A stretch of DNA of 64,000 bases, taken from positions 2,604,001 through 2,668,000 of the forward strand of contig JAGTJL010000003.1 of the NCBI GenBank assembly GCA_020746875.1. The letters run 5' to 3'. The position numbers and the translations under genes are program-made. Positions within the stretch are counted from its first letter, which is position 1, and every line of letters starts with the position of its first letter. Below are positions 1-11,820 of this stretch, in pieces. The notes below the pieces were generated by a model that was not told the origin of the DNA, did not search any database, and saw only the letters and a program-made list of their open reading frames with translations. Source of the DNA: Rhexocercosporidium sp. MPI-PUGE-AT-0058. Its lineage: Eukaryota; Ascomycota; Leotiomycetes; Helotiales.

Positions 1-1131
1 ATCGCCCATAAGTCCCACCACGTGAACGTTCCCTTCATGTTTCCAAAGATCCTCGCAGTCTCATACATCTCCTCCGGATTCATCTTATGAAATCCCACGA
101 GCGTCGCACAAGCCTTGTCAGCTGTCGCTTTGCTCCTCCGCGGTGGCTCTCCATTGAAATGCACGGCGTACTCTTCATTCACATACATCCCGTTCCGCAT
201 CGCCAGCTTCGCTACCAGTTGGTCTCCGAGCGGAGCAGTCAATCCTTCGATCAGGGATTGTTCAAGGATTTCCGGATTGCCAGTAAAAATCTTGTACATT
301 GCGGCTTGTGAGAATACGACTCCAGAGCCGCCGTGCGCAAATCGCCAGATGGCGCATCCGAGGTAGTGTGGGTCTTGGGGTGAGAGGGTTGAGAGGACTG
401 ATAGTAAGGAGGGGTTGTGGATGTATGTGTCATCGTCTGTCATCAGATACCATTTCATGCCAGGGTGCGTATTGTAGAGAAGCTCGAGAGCTGGAATATG
501 CTACGTTTGTTAGTAAGAGTCTTTTTCAAATCTCAATTGTACTCTATTGTGATGAGAAAATTTGAAGGGGGAAAAGAAATACCTTCAAGATATCTAATTC
601 CCATCCCAAGTCACGGATATTGTCTGGAATACCCTCATCCACGTCGGTGTCTTCAATCGCCTTTTGAAGCTTCTTGTAAAGAATCATTCGTTTCGAATCT
701 GGATCGATCCCCTGTTCGTCCAGCAGTCCTTCTAGAACATCATGCACTTCTATCTCATCTCCATTCTTCAACAAATCGCCCTTCCTTGCCCTCCTGGACG
801 AATAGTCCCCAGCAATGATCGTATTTCTCTCATCCCATCCCTCACCCAGCGTCGCTAGCCTCGCTTCCAAACGATCTTTGGTCCCATATCCCGTTTTAAT
901 GATCATGCCCACCTCGCTAATTTCCACAGGGTAGGTGCCAGGCGGGTGAGCATGCCTGTCATGGCTGCTGAATGTACCTTTCGCAAAGTACCTAATATTC
1001 TCGCTCTTTATCCTTATGATCAACACGACTTTGTTATCATACGGCAGGCAACTCCAGATAACCAGGAAAGAAAGGAAAAAGGCAACGATGGCGATACGTA
1101 GGCGGAAGTGAGCTCCGGACTTTAAAAACAT
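1..1131 (-). CDS. GT31-type (Fringe-like) glycosyltransferase, partial
   Basis: The start is at 1131 and the C-terminus is cut off by the left edge of the window. Exon 1 is 1131-583 and exon 2 runs from 500 to 1; the intron 582-501 has a GTATTT donor, a TTACTAAC branch site and a TAG acceptor. The first 30 residues hold a hydrophobic segment (IAIVAFFLSFLVIWSC), so this is probably a type II Golgi membrane protein. Exon 2 carries WYLMTDDDTYIHNPSLL, with the acidic DDD metal/sugar-nucleotide motif of Fringe-like GT31 enzymes, followed by CAIWRFAHGGSGVVFS, a typical GGAG-like loop of this family, and a downstream HFNG segment. About 350 residues are visible. The family transfers a sugar from a nucleotide sugar onto glycans in the secretory pathway; donor and acceptor cannot be told from sequence. 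Confidence 0.82.
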
Positions 1132-2860
1132 AGCTCGACCGCGTCCTCAAGGAGCTCGAAGTGCAGGCCGCGCAAACAGGCATATGAACAAGTAAGGAAA
1201 AGGAAATCGGGCAAAAAAAATATGAACGGAAGTACGTTGGGTTAAACGTGGGGAAATGGGAAACGTTCCTTTGTCCTACGTACAGGGTCACTAGGCCGTT
1301 GTTGGCCTTGCTGCGGTAAGTTACTATCCCCATTCGCAAAATTGCGGCGCATGACTTCGTGCGTCTTGGAGTAGCAAGGTTGTCCAGCCCCCTGAGAACC
1401 TACCTGCCTAATAGGAATTGATGTACAAATGCTGAGCCCGACAGTTTGGTAGGAAATATGTCGCATGCATGCCTAGTACTGTTGGTATTCCTGTTGCTCA
1501 ACGTCTCCTTTCTCAGCAACAAAGATTCCGAGCAAGAAACAGGACACTTTGCAGCCTATTCTCGAAATTCCCACGTTCACAACCTGTTGGTCATCTTCGT
1601 GTAACACAAAGAATCAATTTCCCAAAGAGGAAACGTACGGGCTGCAGCTTTGTTAAGGCTGAGCTTGACCTGCTAGCTGTCAAAGCTTGTCTTCGCTAAA
1701 CAGAGCCTACTACAGATGGAAGATCCGGATTGGGCAGAAGCTTACAAGGCAACACGTTAAGATCCGCAGCTAAAACCCCGCAATCTGCCTACTTGGAGGG
1801 CGCAGCGTGGTACGAGGGTTAGTAGGTAGGGGTACAGTCGAGCAGGGCTTGGCTCGAAACCACCAACGTGGTGGAGCTGAGGTTGGAGTGTTTACTGGAG
1901 TGAGAGGCTCCTGCAGGATTTGCTTGTGGTTCGTCCGGTGTTATGTAATTATGCAGTCTTAGGCAACAGAATGCCGGATAAACGACGAGTACTTGACGGC
2001 GCCGATGGCATTTGTGAAGAAGTTAAGTGCTTATCACGAGGTCGAATTGTATCTCGGCCAAGGTAATGGAGCAGTTAGAGCAAGTCAGGACCCGATGTTT
2101 GCGTTTTCTAGGGCAACCCTTGCAGTGTCATCAAAGGGTTACATATAGTCGGTGAACCGTCTTTGCACGGCTCTCGGTATACACGCCGATGACAAGGTAG
2201 CACTCTTCACTTGTATATCTGGTAGGGAATTAATTCACGTCAAAATGATTGAGCATATTCATTCACGTCTGGTTACTCGTCGTTTCCCAGAATTTTCTTT
2301 CTTTACTTAACGCCCCCGACCTGCGCCAAGTTAATTTCTTGTCCAGAAACATTCAAGACTCTCGTCGCAGGTCCGTCCTTTGTCTCCCAAAAAAATACAA
2401 GGGAACTAACGAGTACCTTCCTTGAAGGGCTCGCTGTAATCAGCGTCTTTTCCAATTACCTAAATTTGAAGCTAGCTGCGGCTACCAATCTCAGCTTGAA
2501 GATGAGAGCGGCTCAGGAGAAATGAAGTGTTTGCGGACACGGGTACTGTACATTTGAGTCTCTCGGCTTTGATTCTCACGTCGAGTTCCGTCATGTGGCG
2601 ATACGAGAACATTGAAATGCGCTCTTTTCCAGCCAAGAGTGATTTAGCATATTCACTTCTTGTAGACTGACTCCAATTCAATATTGAAGAATCGCGTTCA
2701 CGTGCGCACGAGTATTGTTTTGATAGGGATTCACTTCTCGCTTGATTTCGCGCACTTGCTCTTGCCACATATACCACCTTCCACAAACCTACCAACCTAC
2801 TTCGACTTCGACGAAGACACGATCTAAGAAGCAACGAATATTCCAAAAGACCATTCAACG
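1132..2860. other. Intergenic, no supported gene
   Basis: Only short unconvincing reading frames with no repeat or domain character. It holds the upstream regions of two divergent genes (GT31 on minus, pentapeptide/2EXR-like on plus). I see no transposon remnant. Confidence 0.6.
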
Positions 2861-3614
2861 ATGTCTGCTCAACCACCCGTGATAGAGAGCGAGATCTCAG
2901 ACACAACCCTAACCGGCCCAATCTCTCCTTTCGGCGAACAGCTTCCCTCAAGTGCACGCTCCGCAAGCTCACCATCACGACCTCTACTCTCACAACTTGC
3001 ACATTGACCAACTGCATCATTTCTACCTCCACTATCAAAGACTGCACCCTCTCTAACTGCAATATCTCTAATTCCACCCTTGTCGACTGCAAAATCGCCA
3101 ATTCCACCATCCACAAAAGCTACTTCCTCAAATCCAAGGTGTCGGGCTGTCATGTTACGACTTCGCTTTTGACAATGCGCAAGATTCCTTTTGAGTTGAG
3201 AGGTATGATCTTCAAGGGCTGCTTGCAGATTGGGGATGGCAAGAATCCGGCTTTGTTGATTGCCTTGAGGGGTAATAGAGCGCTTTATGAGCAGGCGTTG
3301 GAGGTTTACTACATGGTCAACTATTATACCTTGAGTAATCCTACTGCTCAGTGGATGAATGAACTCTCTCCTAAGGCAATCTCGAGTATCAAGGAGATTT
3401 GTATCTTGTACGTTTGTCATTTTTGCCTAAACATGCTATGGCTGAAGCTAACGTCAATAGGAATGGGGCCGAATGGGACATGGCGGACAAATTGAATCCC
3501 TTGCTGCAGCGCAACAAGGCGAGTGTTGAGACGCTGTGGATGAATTCAATTGGAGTTGGATTGTCACACGATGCAGGCGTCCAATTTTGTACCTTGGCTT
3601 CCCGCCTTTCTTAA
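2861..3614 (+). CDS. Pentapeptide-like repeat plus 2EXR-like domain protein
   Basis: The N-terminal half repeats a five-residue pattern (STIKDCTLSNCNISNSTLVDC) like a pentapeptide-repeat beta-helix. It is followed by FELRGMIF...LLIALRGNRALYEQALEVYY, which resembles the 2EXR/F-box-like fungal domain (inference from the pattern). An intron at 3408-3460 (GTACGT donor, GCTAAC branch, AATAG acceptor) joins to a short C-terminal exon ending LASRLS at 3614. The 5' end is unsettled. The first ATG (2861) opens a frame that stops at the TGA near 3006, whereas the repeat frame is open upstream of 3004 without an ATG. A 74-bp intron (2879-2952, weak GTGATA donor) would restore the frame; otherwise there is a frameshift, or translation begins at 3004. 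The function is unknown; pieces of the same two modules reappear at 23.5-25.6 kb. Confidence 0.55.
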
Positions 3615-4790
3615 AAAATGGCAGCTACGAAAATATACTTGGAAGTCGGTCCTAATAGCGAAGTTAGAGGCAAAAGATTCTGCAAGTTGTACTTCGAACT
3701 CTACTTCCTAAAAAGAGGGGTGCACTCCTCTGAGTAAGTCAGTGAGGAAGGTCTGACATGGTGCTGGCAGATTGGAGCAGACAAGGATCTAACCGCTTGA
3801 TTTGGGGGCTTGCGGAAAGGTTATAGGGTCTGGCAGGCATTGGGTATTAGATCCCAACTTAGTACAATATCAAGGAAGACATACACTTACACATCAAACA
3901 TCGCACCACTAGTTCCATCAAAGACGGCGTGCTTCTGCTTTGGGCATTTTTCCATGGCGTAGGTCTGCGGATTTACAAGTTATAGTTTTCTCTAAAATAT
4001 GTCCCCTAGACCACGTTTTTCCAAACTAGCAAGACATGATGAATGACGAGTGCGCCTGTCAACAATGTCCCTCCTTACTACCCCAAGCATTGTCCACTAT
4101 TCCGCAATGTCCCGCTGTGAGGTACCACCCCCGGCCCCGTTCTTAATCTTCCTGTCTCGACTTTACTCGCAGCTCTTCCCGAAGGACTGGCCAACGACAT
4201 CACCTCAACCGCTTGACTTCCTTCCTTCCTTCCTCTTCCCAACTCAATGGATGAGCTGGCATCAAGAACCACTGTAGACTCTATGTGACCTTCAAGACAA
4301 ATCAGTAGCTACCACGCATAGCAGACTACACATTCCGACAAATTCAAATGCACGCGAAAATTTACTTGCACTCATCTATTCGCCACTTCAAGACTTTGGC
4401 CAGGCACACAAATTCAAAATAGTGCGATTCATAACCCCCAAGATGTATCGATACATAATCATCAACCCCAGCGAAGCTACACGCTCCCATATCTTCCCCT
4501 CGAGCGCTAGAGCTAGACCGTCTCTATGCCCATCTAATATACTACCAGAAAATTCTAACTCTCGGTTTTCATGAACCAGCCACCATGGGATGCAGATGCA
4601 GCTGACCCGTCAGCGAATTTCTAAGTCTTGTCGAAGTCTTTCCAGTTTGCACCAATACCATCACGATCCATAAGACCACAGCCAAGTATCCTCAGCAAGC
4701 CAGTGCTCTCTCATTTCGGTATCACCCGTTATCCTGCCTTTATCGTCCTCTCCTAGCATGTTAAAAACATCTATCCAACCCATTCACCTC
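3615..4790. other. Intergenic between convergent genes
   Basis: The 3' sides of the pentapeptide/2EXR-like gene and of the histidine kinase gene meet here. Short open frames on both strands near 4050-4280 are antisense to each other and show no domain character. Confidence 0.6.
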
Positions 4791-7700
4791 CTACAACTTC
4801 TCCCCGTCCTTCACATTTCCATCAACACCTGAACCTAAACCCAATCCCGAGTCTGAGTTCGAGTCTATGATCGAGTCCGCTTTCTCCTTAGTCAATCTCT
4901 TCAACAATTCCCCGATCTTCCCAAACGAAATAGGTTTCGTGAGGAAATCATCGAAGCCGCTCTCCTTAGCCTCGTCTCTATCCCTGCGGCTCGCGAGTCC
5001 TGTTAGCGCAACGATATACGCTCTCTGTTTTGCCACCACAGCTGAAGTACCATCAGACGAGCTTTTGTAGTTGTCATCACCATTGACATCTCCCTGACTG
5101 ACGCCGTTTGAGTTCGAGCCAGGTGTACTCTGATTCCGCTCATAAGCGCGAATGAGTCTCGTAGCTTCAAATCCATTCATCTCCGGCATCGAGATATCCA
5201 TAAAGATGACATCGAATCCATCCTCGCAGCCAGCTCTGCGGACGGCTTCGACGGCTTCGATGCCGTTGCGTGCCGTGGCGATGATGTCGGATTTGCGTTT
5301 GTGGAGGTAGCGTTGGATGAGCTGGAGGTTGAGATCATTGTCGTCGACGGCAAGGATGTGGAGGGATGTTGTTGGAGAGGGTTGGTTTACTCGTTTGGGG
5401 CGGAGGGGGATGTTGATGGTTGTGGTTTCTGGTGGTGTGGGAGTAGTGGATGCTGGTGATTGAGAGGTGTTGCGAGAGCTAGGGAGCTTCAGGGTCATTT
5501 TGGGTTGGGATTCCAACTCAGAAAAGCGTTGCCCAGTATGCTCTGTTTGCATGGAAGCTTCAGCTGTGCTTCTTGTATGGGGCGACACATCAGTGTTCAT
5601 TGTTGTCGTCGTCGGCTTGAAGCTATACTCAGTTGCAATGATCCCGTCCAGAATGGCCCTCTCTTCTGGAGAACCTAGTGGTGTCTGAGTCGAGTTGTCA
5701 GATCGATTACTATCTTGTCTGGTTTCCTGCATGACCGGTCGCACCGACTTGTCATGGTCCATCAAAGCGAGCAAACTTCGAGCAAGTCGGAAAGGTCCCA
5801 AGGGCTGGGATATGTTTTCTATGGCGCGGGTCTTGTGTCTGCTGCCGTTACGTTTGGTAGGAGGTAGCATCTGATCATGGACGATTAGAACACCCTGGCT
5901 CTCTGATACATCTAAACCAGCCTCCGAGTCGGCAATCAGAATGGAAGCCCCAGTGGATTTGACTTCGAAGCCGAACCACTCCGAGCAGTATCTCTTGATG
6001 CAGTCCCAAGCCACATCTTGCTGAGATGAGCCTGCGGATTTCGTCCGAGAAAAGGACACGGATTTACCAACTGCTCTGCTACAGATCGCTGAGATGCATT
6101 CTTCAGCCTCTTGAGACAATTTAATTAGATCACTGTGACGAAAGTGTTGTAAATTTACTTCGGCTTTCTCAACTGGTAAAGTTATCTCAACATCTGTTCC
6201 CTTGCCAAGTTCGCTGCGAATTGAAATCTTGCCACCGAGTTGGTTGATAATGCTCCAGCTACGTCCCATGAGTCTCTTGAGGCTTTTGAAATGATGGTGA
6301 ACTTACACGATAGAAAGACCTAGCCCAACACCAGGCGCAAAAGTGTCCTCTTGGGCGAATGGATGGTAAAGCTTCCGTTCCATGTATTCCGAAGACATCC
6401 CACGGCCTGTGTCTCGAATACGTAGGGAGACCATCTCAGTCGTCGAGTCTGGGGCCTTAATCATCCGAAGCTGCACAAAAATATACCCTGATTCGGTGTA
6501 CTTCTGGGCGTTGCCGAAAATGTTCATCACCACTCTTCGAACAGCGCCTGAGTTGTTAGTAAAGGAATTGGAAAGCTTCGGCGGACATACCAGGCTGTAC
6601 ATTGTACTCCCAATCCCTGTGCTCAATATCTAAGATTATTTCCAACGGATTCTGTTGGTCCTGGTTCTGTTGCCGTGCCACCTGGGACATGGTGCCGTTC
6701 GAAATACCGGGCGAAGTGTCAACAGTCCCACGGTACTCCTTTGCAGCAATCATTCCGTTGACTAGATCTTCACATAACAGTGCTAGATTGGTCATTTGAT
6801 ATAACTCGTTCGATATAGTGCCTGTGACAGTCGTCAATTCTCTGTAGATTCTTGATAAAGTCCACATTACCTTGTTGATTTCCGGATGTCTCAAACGAGT
6901 TGATTTTGCTATAATCAAGAACATGGTTAATGGTATCCTAGGATACGTCAGCCTGCTGCTTCAAAGTTGCAACAGAATTCATACCAAAAGTGTTCCGCCA
7001 CAGTTCTGTATGGTGGAAATCAACTCAACCTGAGTTGCACTCGGTTCCAATTCCCGAAGAAACTCAGCACTTGCAAGGATGCCATGTAACGGACTCCGAA
7101 ATTCATCTACCACAGTCAAGAAAGGAATCCGCTAGGGGACGGAGGAACATACGAGAAATACTGCTGATGAAATCAGACTTCATTTTATTCGATGTGATGG
7201 CATCCAGTCGACTTATCTCAACCATCAATGAATTGGTGAAGGCTGACAGATAGGAGATCTCTGAATCAATTGTGAAAACCGGAACGGCACTTTGGCTCCA
7301 GACGAAGCACCCCGAGTACCATCGGTCTAGAGAATGTCAATTGAGCGGACGCGCTGGGAGGGACAGCATGTCTCACCGCCACCAGCATCCCACAGAGGAA
7401 GGAAAATGATTTGCCTGGCTTTATGAAAAATTCGGGACAGCACGTTGGCTTCAGCCCGTTGCTGTGTAACATCGACCGATTTCCGCCGTCCCGAAGGACT
7501 GATGGATGGAGTTGGCTCCAATTTGCTCATCTGCTCCAAAGAAGAAAAATACCCCTCCTCGTCGAGATACCACATGTTGCCTTTAGGATACGACGCCACG
7601 AATGACTGTAGAGTTTTAGTATCTAGGATATGACCGTCGGAATCTAACGACGCCTCCCCAGCGGATGACATTGCGAGAACTTTTGATGCCCTGTACTTAT

Positions 7701-9288
7701 CGCTAGATCGTCGAGTCGTCCGTTTCGATAGCTTCTTCGCGAGAATATCGTCCTCTTGCAGCGAGGTCTGACGTCCATTCGCCTCAAATCGTTCCTCATG
7801 CTTCGCATATTCGTTCACCGTAGCGCCAATTTTTGTATTCTTGTCCGTATACGCGTCAGTGTTCTCAATCTCCGAGTACCCTACAGCCGTGTCGAGAAAC
7901 ACCACGCCTCCAGCTGTTATTTCCAAGGACTCTCTCAAGATGTCGGCCGCTTGGTCAAGCGTGATCCGAATCTTGTCCAAAACTGATCCTTCGGGGGCCT
8001 CCTCAGGCCTGTCCGAGTCTGACTTTGAATTCTCTTGTCCGGAAGTACCCGAATCACTTCTCTTCTCTCTGTTCGAGACCGGGTGCTCGGACGAAGACTC
8101 CTGCGAAGCAGAAGCTGGGGTAATTGGTACAGCTGCGTGACGAGTGTCTCGTTCTAAAAATTTGGCTATCCCCTGGCTCATGAGAGCAACTCGACGGCGT
8201 TCCGAAGCTTCTCGCTTCGTCTCTAGATGTTTCATAACATTCGCTGCTTGCTGATGCATAACTGACCGTGTGTTAGTGTACGATCCTGGAAAGCTCACGA
8301 GAGCTTCTTACACTGCTTCTCGTGAAGTAGCAGCCCATGGGGTCGGGGTCTATCATCAAACATGAAGAATGATCCGATGCTGACGCTGTTCGTAGTGGTG
8401 ATTGGAGTTCCAGCATAGAAGCGATATGATGCCATTGTCCCATCCACAACGGGTAGATGGGCGAACCTTTCGTCCTGGGAGAGATCATTGACGATGAAGC
8501 AAGGATAATCCTCCTTTTTCAAGTCGACTGCAAGTGTGTTCTGGCCAACGGTTAGATAAAATTGTAAATATCGAAAAGTCGTTTATACCTCGCATAATCC
8601 GCCAGGCACCGGAACGGTCGAGCAACCTGTAATATCCGTCAGTGTATTGTCACTTAGAAACGCTTCAAATCGAAGTATCGGCAAGCAAATTACAAGACTT
8701 AGGAAATTTGATAGGGAACTATGTCGTCGGTACACAGTTGTCGAAGCAGGGGGTTCATACTAAACCATTCCTCAGTGGTCATCACACAGTCGTCTTGCCC
8801 GGATGGACGTATGCAACCTGCCAGAAAGTACTGCGTCCCTTGGCAATGTCAAGTCTGTCCGATGCCCTTAGGGTAATTATGAGGGCCTTACCTCGATCGA
8901 TCAAACTAGATGTCTGTGAGCAGAGTGATTTAGAGGGTGAGTGAGTGCAGCATACCTGACCATTGCATGAACGCCGTTTAATCGCCACACAATAGTTTCA
9001 GCGTATGCATCTAAGGCGCCGTCATTGTTCAGGTTTTCATTGAAATCACGTTCGTTCGATGTGTTGGCGAAGGAGTTTGGCGCAAAGAATCTGGATGAGG
9101 GGGAAGTTGCTATTAGCTAGCGCTCGGATAGCGAAATCTTGGGTTGAAAATGATACTTTGATCTGATCAACCCTTAGTCTTTGGAGGGTGGGATCTCACT
9201 TTCTCAGCTCAAGGGCACGTTGACTCTCTCTCATGTCCCGACTGATAGTTTCGGAATCTCTCTGGGGTAGGGGTGGCTGCACCTCCAT
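4791..9288 (-). CDS. Hybrid sensor histidine kinase (GAF-HisKA-HATPase-REC)
   Basis: A multi-exon gene of roughly 1,200-1,300 residues; the start ATG at 9288 opens MEVQPPLPQRDSETISRDM. Domain order: the RFFAP-type N-terminus (KFFAPNSF) and a GAF domain with EDYPCFIVNDLSQDERF and FYAGTPITTTNSVSIGSFF; a long polar linker (about 8300-7330); HisKA with FISSISHEFRSPLHG; then DTINHVLDYSKINSF. The ATPase domain shows the N box (VVMNIFGNAQKYT) and G boxes (DTGRGM, GVGLGLSIV). The C-terminal receiver has VDDNDLNLQL, the phosphoacceptor Asp in FMDISMPEMNGFEA, and LTKPIS. All catalytic residues are present, so it should autophosphorylate on His and relay to its own Asp, probably feeding an HPt phosphorelay. 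The phosphoacceptor His codon is split by an intron (near 7110-7150). Several N-terminal introns (8530-9200) were placed by family similarity and are approximate. The ligand sensed by GAF is unknown. Confidence 0.9.
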
Positions 9289-10492
9289 GATCTTGTGGAT
9301 CGTGATGACAGGGCTCGCGCGGATGGAATGAAAGTGGAAGATATGAGAATACTTCCAATGGCATTAGCAGGTCTGGTAACCATGGCAGGTGAGAGGTGAC
9401 CAGAGGAAAGGACGAGTTCGGGCACTGAGGTAAGTAAAGTAGAAGTAGGTTGAGTCTCAAAAACAAAACATGCTGAGGTTCCCCAGATCGCTACGGCTGT
9501 GGAAGAGTGGAGGAGAACGTTGTACAATATTGAAAGGAGCGGTGGCGATATGAATTAAAATGATAGTAAATAGTGAATTTGAACGAGAACGAGAACAAGA
9601 GCATGAACGTGAAAGTGAGAAGCGATAACTCTAGTCGGAAGCCTGTTTTCTAATCAAGTCGAGTCGAGTCTAGCCTGCGCTGCCCTCTGGATCTAGATCT
9701 GCCCACGCAGCCGTCGGGTTGGAACCAAGTGGTCAGCGGCGTCCAATCAAAAGCCGCCATTCTACTACATTGCCTCCTCATATCGGATAAAGCGCCTTCT
9801 AACTTTTCTTGATTTCCCCTCTTGTGAAACTTGCTTCTGCCAGCCGATGGGACGACGCCGGAGACGGCCTGTATAGATTTCAACGGGTGGCAGTAACAAA
9901 ACAAATAAAGTAATAAGGAAGCGTTAGAGTGACCCTGATCCGGAATTCGTAACCGAGCCCGAAACCCATCATCTTTCTACGCCAGGCGCGTAACTTCGTG
10001 AGGTAGGTATCACAGAAGCACAAGGGCTTTCTTTTGTGCACACAATGTCTGCTGCTGGGCAAGGCTCGTACAGAAGCTGCCTTGTGGAGGTTGTTGTTTG
10101 AATGGAATCACGAATCACTATCTGTTTACTCGGAACGTCGAATCTTCTCATCTCATCTCAATGCACTTTCACAGAGGATTGCCTCTGTCGAGGTGCCTAG
10201 CCTAGCTGGTAAGAGCAAATTCATACAGTACCTTACTGTACGAAATATCCCGCCCAGTCAGAAAGTCCAAAACAAAAATGTTTTCCCGGGGAGTTTCGAG
10301 CTTGTTCTGACATAAGAAAAAAGCAACTATTACAAATCACCAATGCCAGAACACAGCATACGCCAGCCTTGCCCTGCAGCAGTCGTGTGCTGCATCCGCC
10401 TTCAGCTTGGCACATCATGGAGTTTTATGATAGAAGCTGCAAATGGACAGCTTCCATAATTTCTTCTTCAGAAGAGCTGAGCTGGATATGCA
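9289..10492. other. Intergenic, upstream of the histidine kinase
   Basis: No supported gene. It has a purine-rich imperfect hexamer tract (GAACGA/GAACAA units, about 9580-9630) and a GAGTC/GTCGA mini-repeat near 9656-9672. Confidence 0.55.
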
Positions 10493-10810
10493 TTATGGAT
10501 GGTTACGCCGAATTCCTTTCCCTCTAGATTTTAATCTGTTTCCGTTCCCCATTACCTCCTCGAGCTCCTCCATTGCAATGGATATCTCTTCCCACGCGTA
10601 TGCCGCGTTATCAACAACAGTTGAGGAGCGCCACTGGTTGAAGCCAAAGGTATTGCTTTGGAAAGAAAAATAATAAATAAAGCACAAGTCCAACGGTTTG
10701 CTGACCTCCATCCGGACCTCTGAGAACTTGATGGGAGAAAGGCGTGGGCACTTGGCAATGTAACATGGCCATCTAAGAGCTCCGTTGATGTCCATTTCGA
10801 GGCAGGCCAT
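10493..10810 (-). CDS. Possible small hypothetical protein
   Basis: An open frame of 105 residues starting MACLEMDINGALRW. An internal stretch of 72 nt looks like a retained intron (GTCAGC donor, pyrimidine-rich run, CAACCAG acceptor); its removal keeps frame and joins FSEVRME to WRSSTVVDNAAYAWEEIS. The spliced product would be about 81 residues ending in a basic tail. I do not recognise a family. Support is limited to the plausible intron, so it may be chance. Confidence 0.3.
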   Translation of the reverse strand: MACLEMDINGALRWPCYIAKCPRLSPIKFSEVRMEVSKPLDLCFIYYFSFQSNTFGFNQWRSSTVVDNAAYAWEEISIAMEELEEVMGNGNRLKSRGKGIRRNHP

Positions 10811-10841
10811 TCCACGGGTACCTGTATCCCCTCGAGCATAT

Positions 10842-10864
10842 CCCCCCCCCCCCCCCCCCCCCCC
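10842..10864. repeat. Homopolymer of 23 C
   Basis: An uninterrupted run of 23 cytosines between two gene candidates. Runs of this length are prone to length errors in sequencing and to slippage. Confidence 0.95.
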
Positions 10865-11020
10865 TCCAACTAATTATCGACTGGCCCATCCAACGACAAA
10901 CGTCAGAATCATCATACATCCAGATCCTAATGATGGCAATGTCACAAAAATGGGCAGTAAGTTGTTACATCCCCCTTCTATTCGATTCATATGTACAACT
11001 TTGCGCCTCCCAAAGTCCCT

Positions 11021-11440
11021 CTAATGGTGTCCCTCTCCATGTGCCTCTCCATGTCCGTGACCGTCATTCAAGAAGAGGTATTCATACCCGCAGTATGCCG
11101 CAAATGCCACCGTCGCGATGCCCAAGCCTGGAAAGCTGCCCTTGAAGCGGTTGAATCGAGTGAATGGTCCAGAGTATCTCCACGCCTCACTGCCGAGCTC
11201 AGTCAGTTCCCACCCTCCATATCTCAGTAAATATGCTAGAGTTCCACTCACGCTCGCGCCCAAGGGTCATTTGCAGGTGTGCCAGCCGCTGCTGCGAATG
11301 CTTTTGGATCAAAGCCCGTGAGGTTTGCTCGAGGAGCTCTCCGTACACTGCCCAGCAATTGTCAGCGTCTGCCACCGAGTATGCGGCTGATTCCCATCCC
11401 AATTCACTCCATTCGAGCCAACATACCTTGTAAGACGCAT
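11021..11440 (-). CDS. NADH:ubiquinone oxidoreductase B12/NDUFB3-like subunit
   Basis: Three exons rebuild cleanly: 11440-11427, 11347-11252 and 11189-11021, giving 92 residues from MRLTS to HGEGHH. The core NLTGFDPKAFAAAAGTPAND, then DPWARAEAWRYSGPF and FTRFNRFKGSFPGLGIATVA, then a single membrane segment (FPGLGIATVAFAAYCGYEYL) and a His-rich tail, match the fungal complex I accessory subunit of the B12/NDUFB3 family. It acts in the membrane arm of mitochondrial complex I. It is divergent from the CAF1 gene with 380 bp between the start codons, a likely shared promoter region. The exon phases agree (14, 96 and 169 nt coding). Confidence 0.9.
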
Positions 11441-11820
11441 TGTGAAGATTGTGAGAGACGAGATTGTGATCTGGAGAGAAGTCAGAATGTCGTCTCGCCC
11501 GCTCAGTCGAGGTTCAAGTCAGGCTTGGCATTTTAAGCTTAAGCGAGGCGAGCTGCCGCCGATGGCCGATACATATCTGGAAAGGCCAGCCCTGTTGTCC
11601 ATCCATCAACAACCTCACCAAACACCACAGCTGGCCATACCCACCAGAATCACGACAACACTTCCTCCCTGCCACTCACCGTCGTGATCTCTAGAGCCCA
11701 ATTCACTACTGCGGTTCTCCCATCCATCTCCCTGTGGTCCTGCGCGTCACGCTGCGCCCATGAAAACCGTACACCTCCCTCGACCCTTCTGGACTAGCAT
11801 ACATAGCACAGAGAATCAAA
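11441..11820. promoter_or_regulatory. Divergent promoter region, NDUFB3 / CAF1
   Basis: 380 bp between opposite start codons of two housekeeping genes. The plus-strand side is pyrimidine-rich (ctccctgcc, catccatctccctg). No precise box was identified. Confidence 0.5.

Noticed and set aside
2472..3116. Minus-strand 214-residue open frame
   Set aside because: It is antisense to the pentapeptide-like repeat; its repetitive V/L/R pattern is the mirror of the ladder repeat, not a protein.
7090..7150. Loss of the H-box histidine (reads DEFRSPLHG unspliced)
   Set aside because: Splicing of the phase-1 intron supplies the C of CAT, restoring SISHEFRSPLHG.
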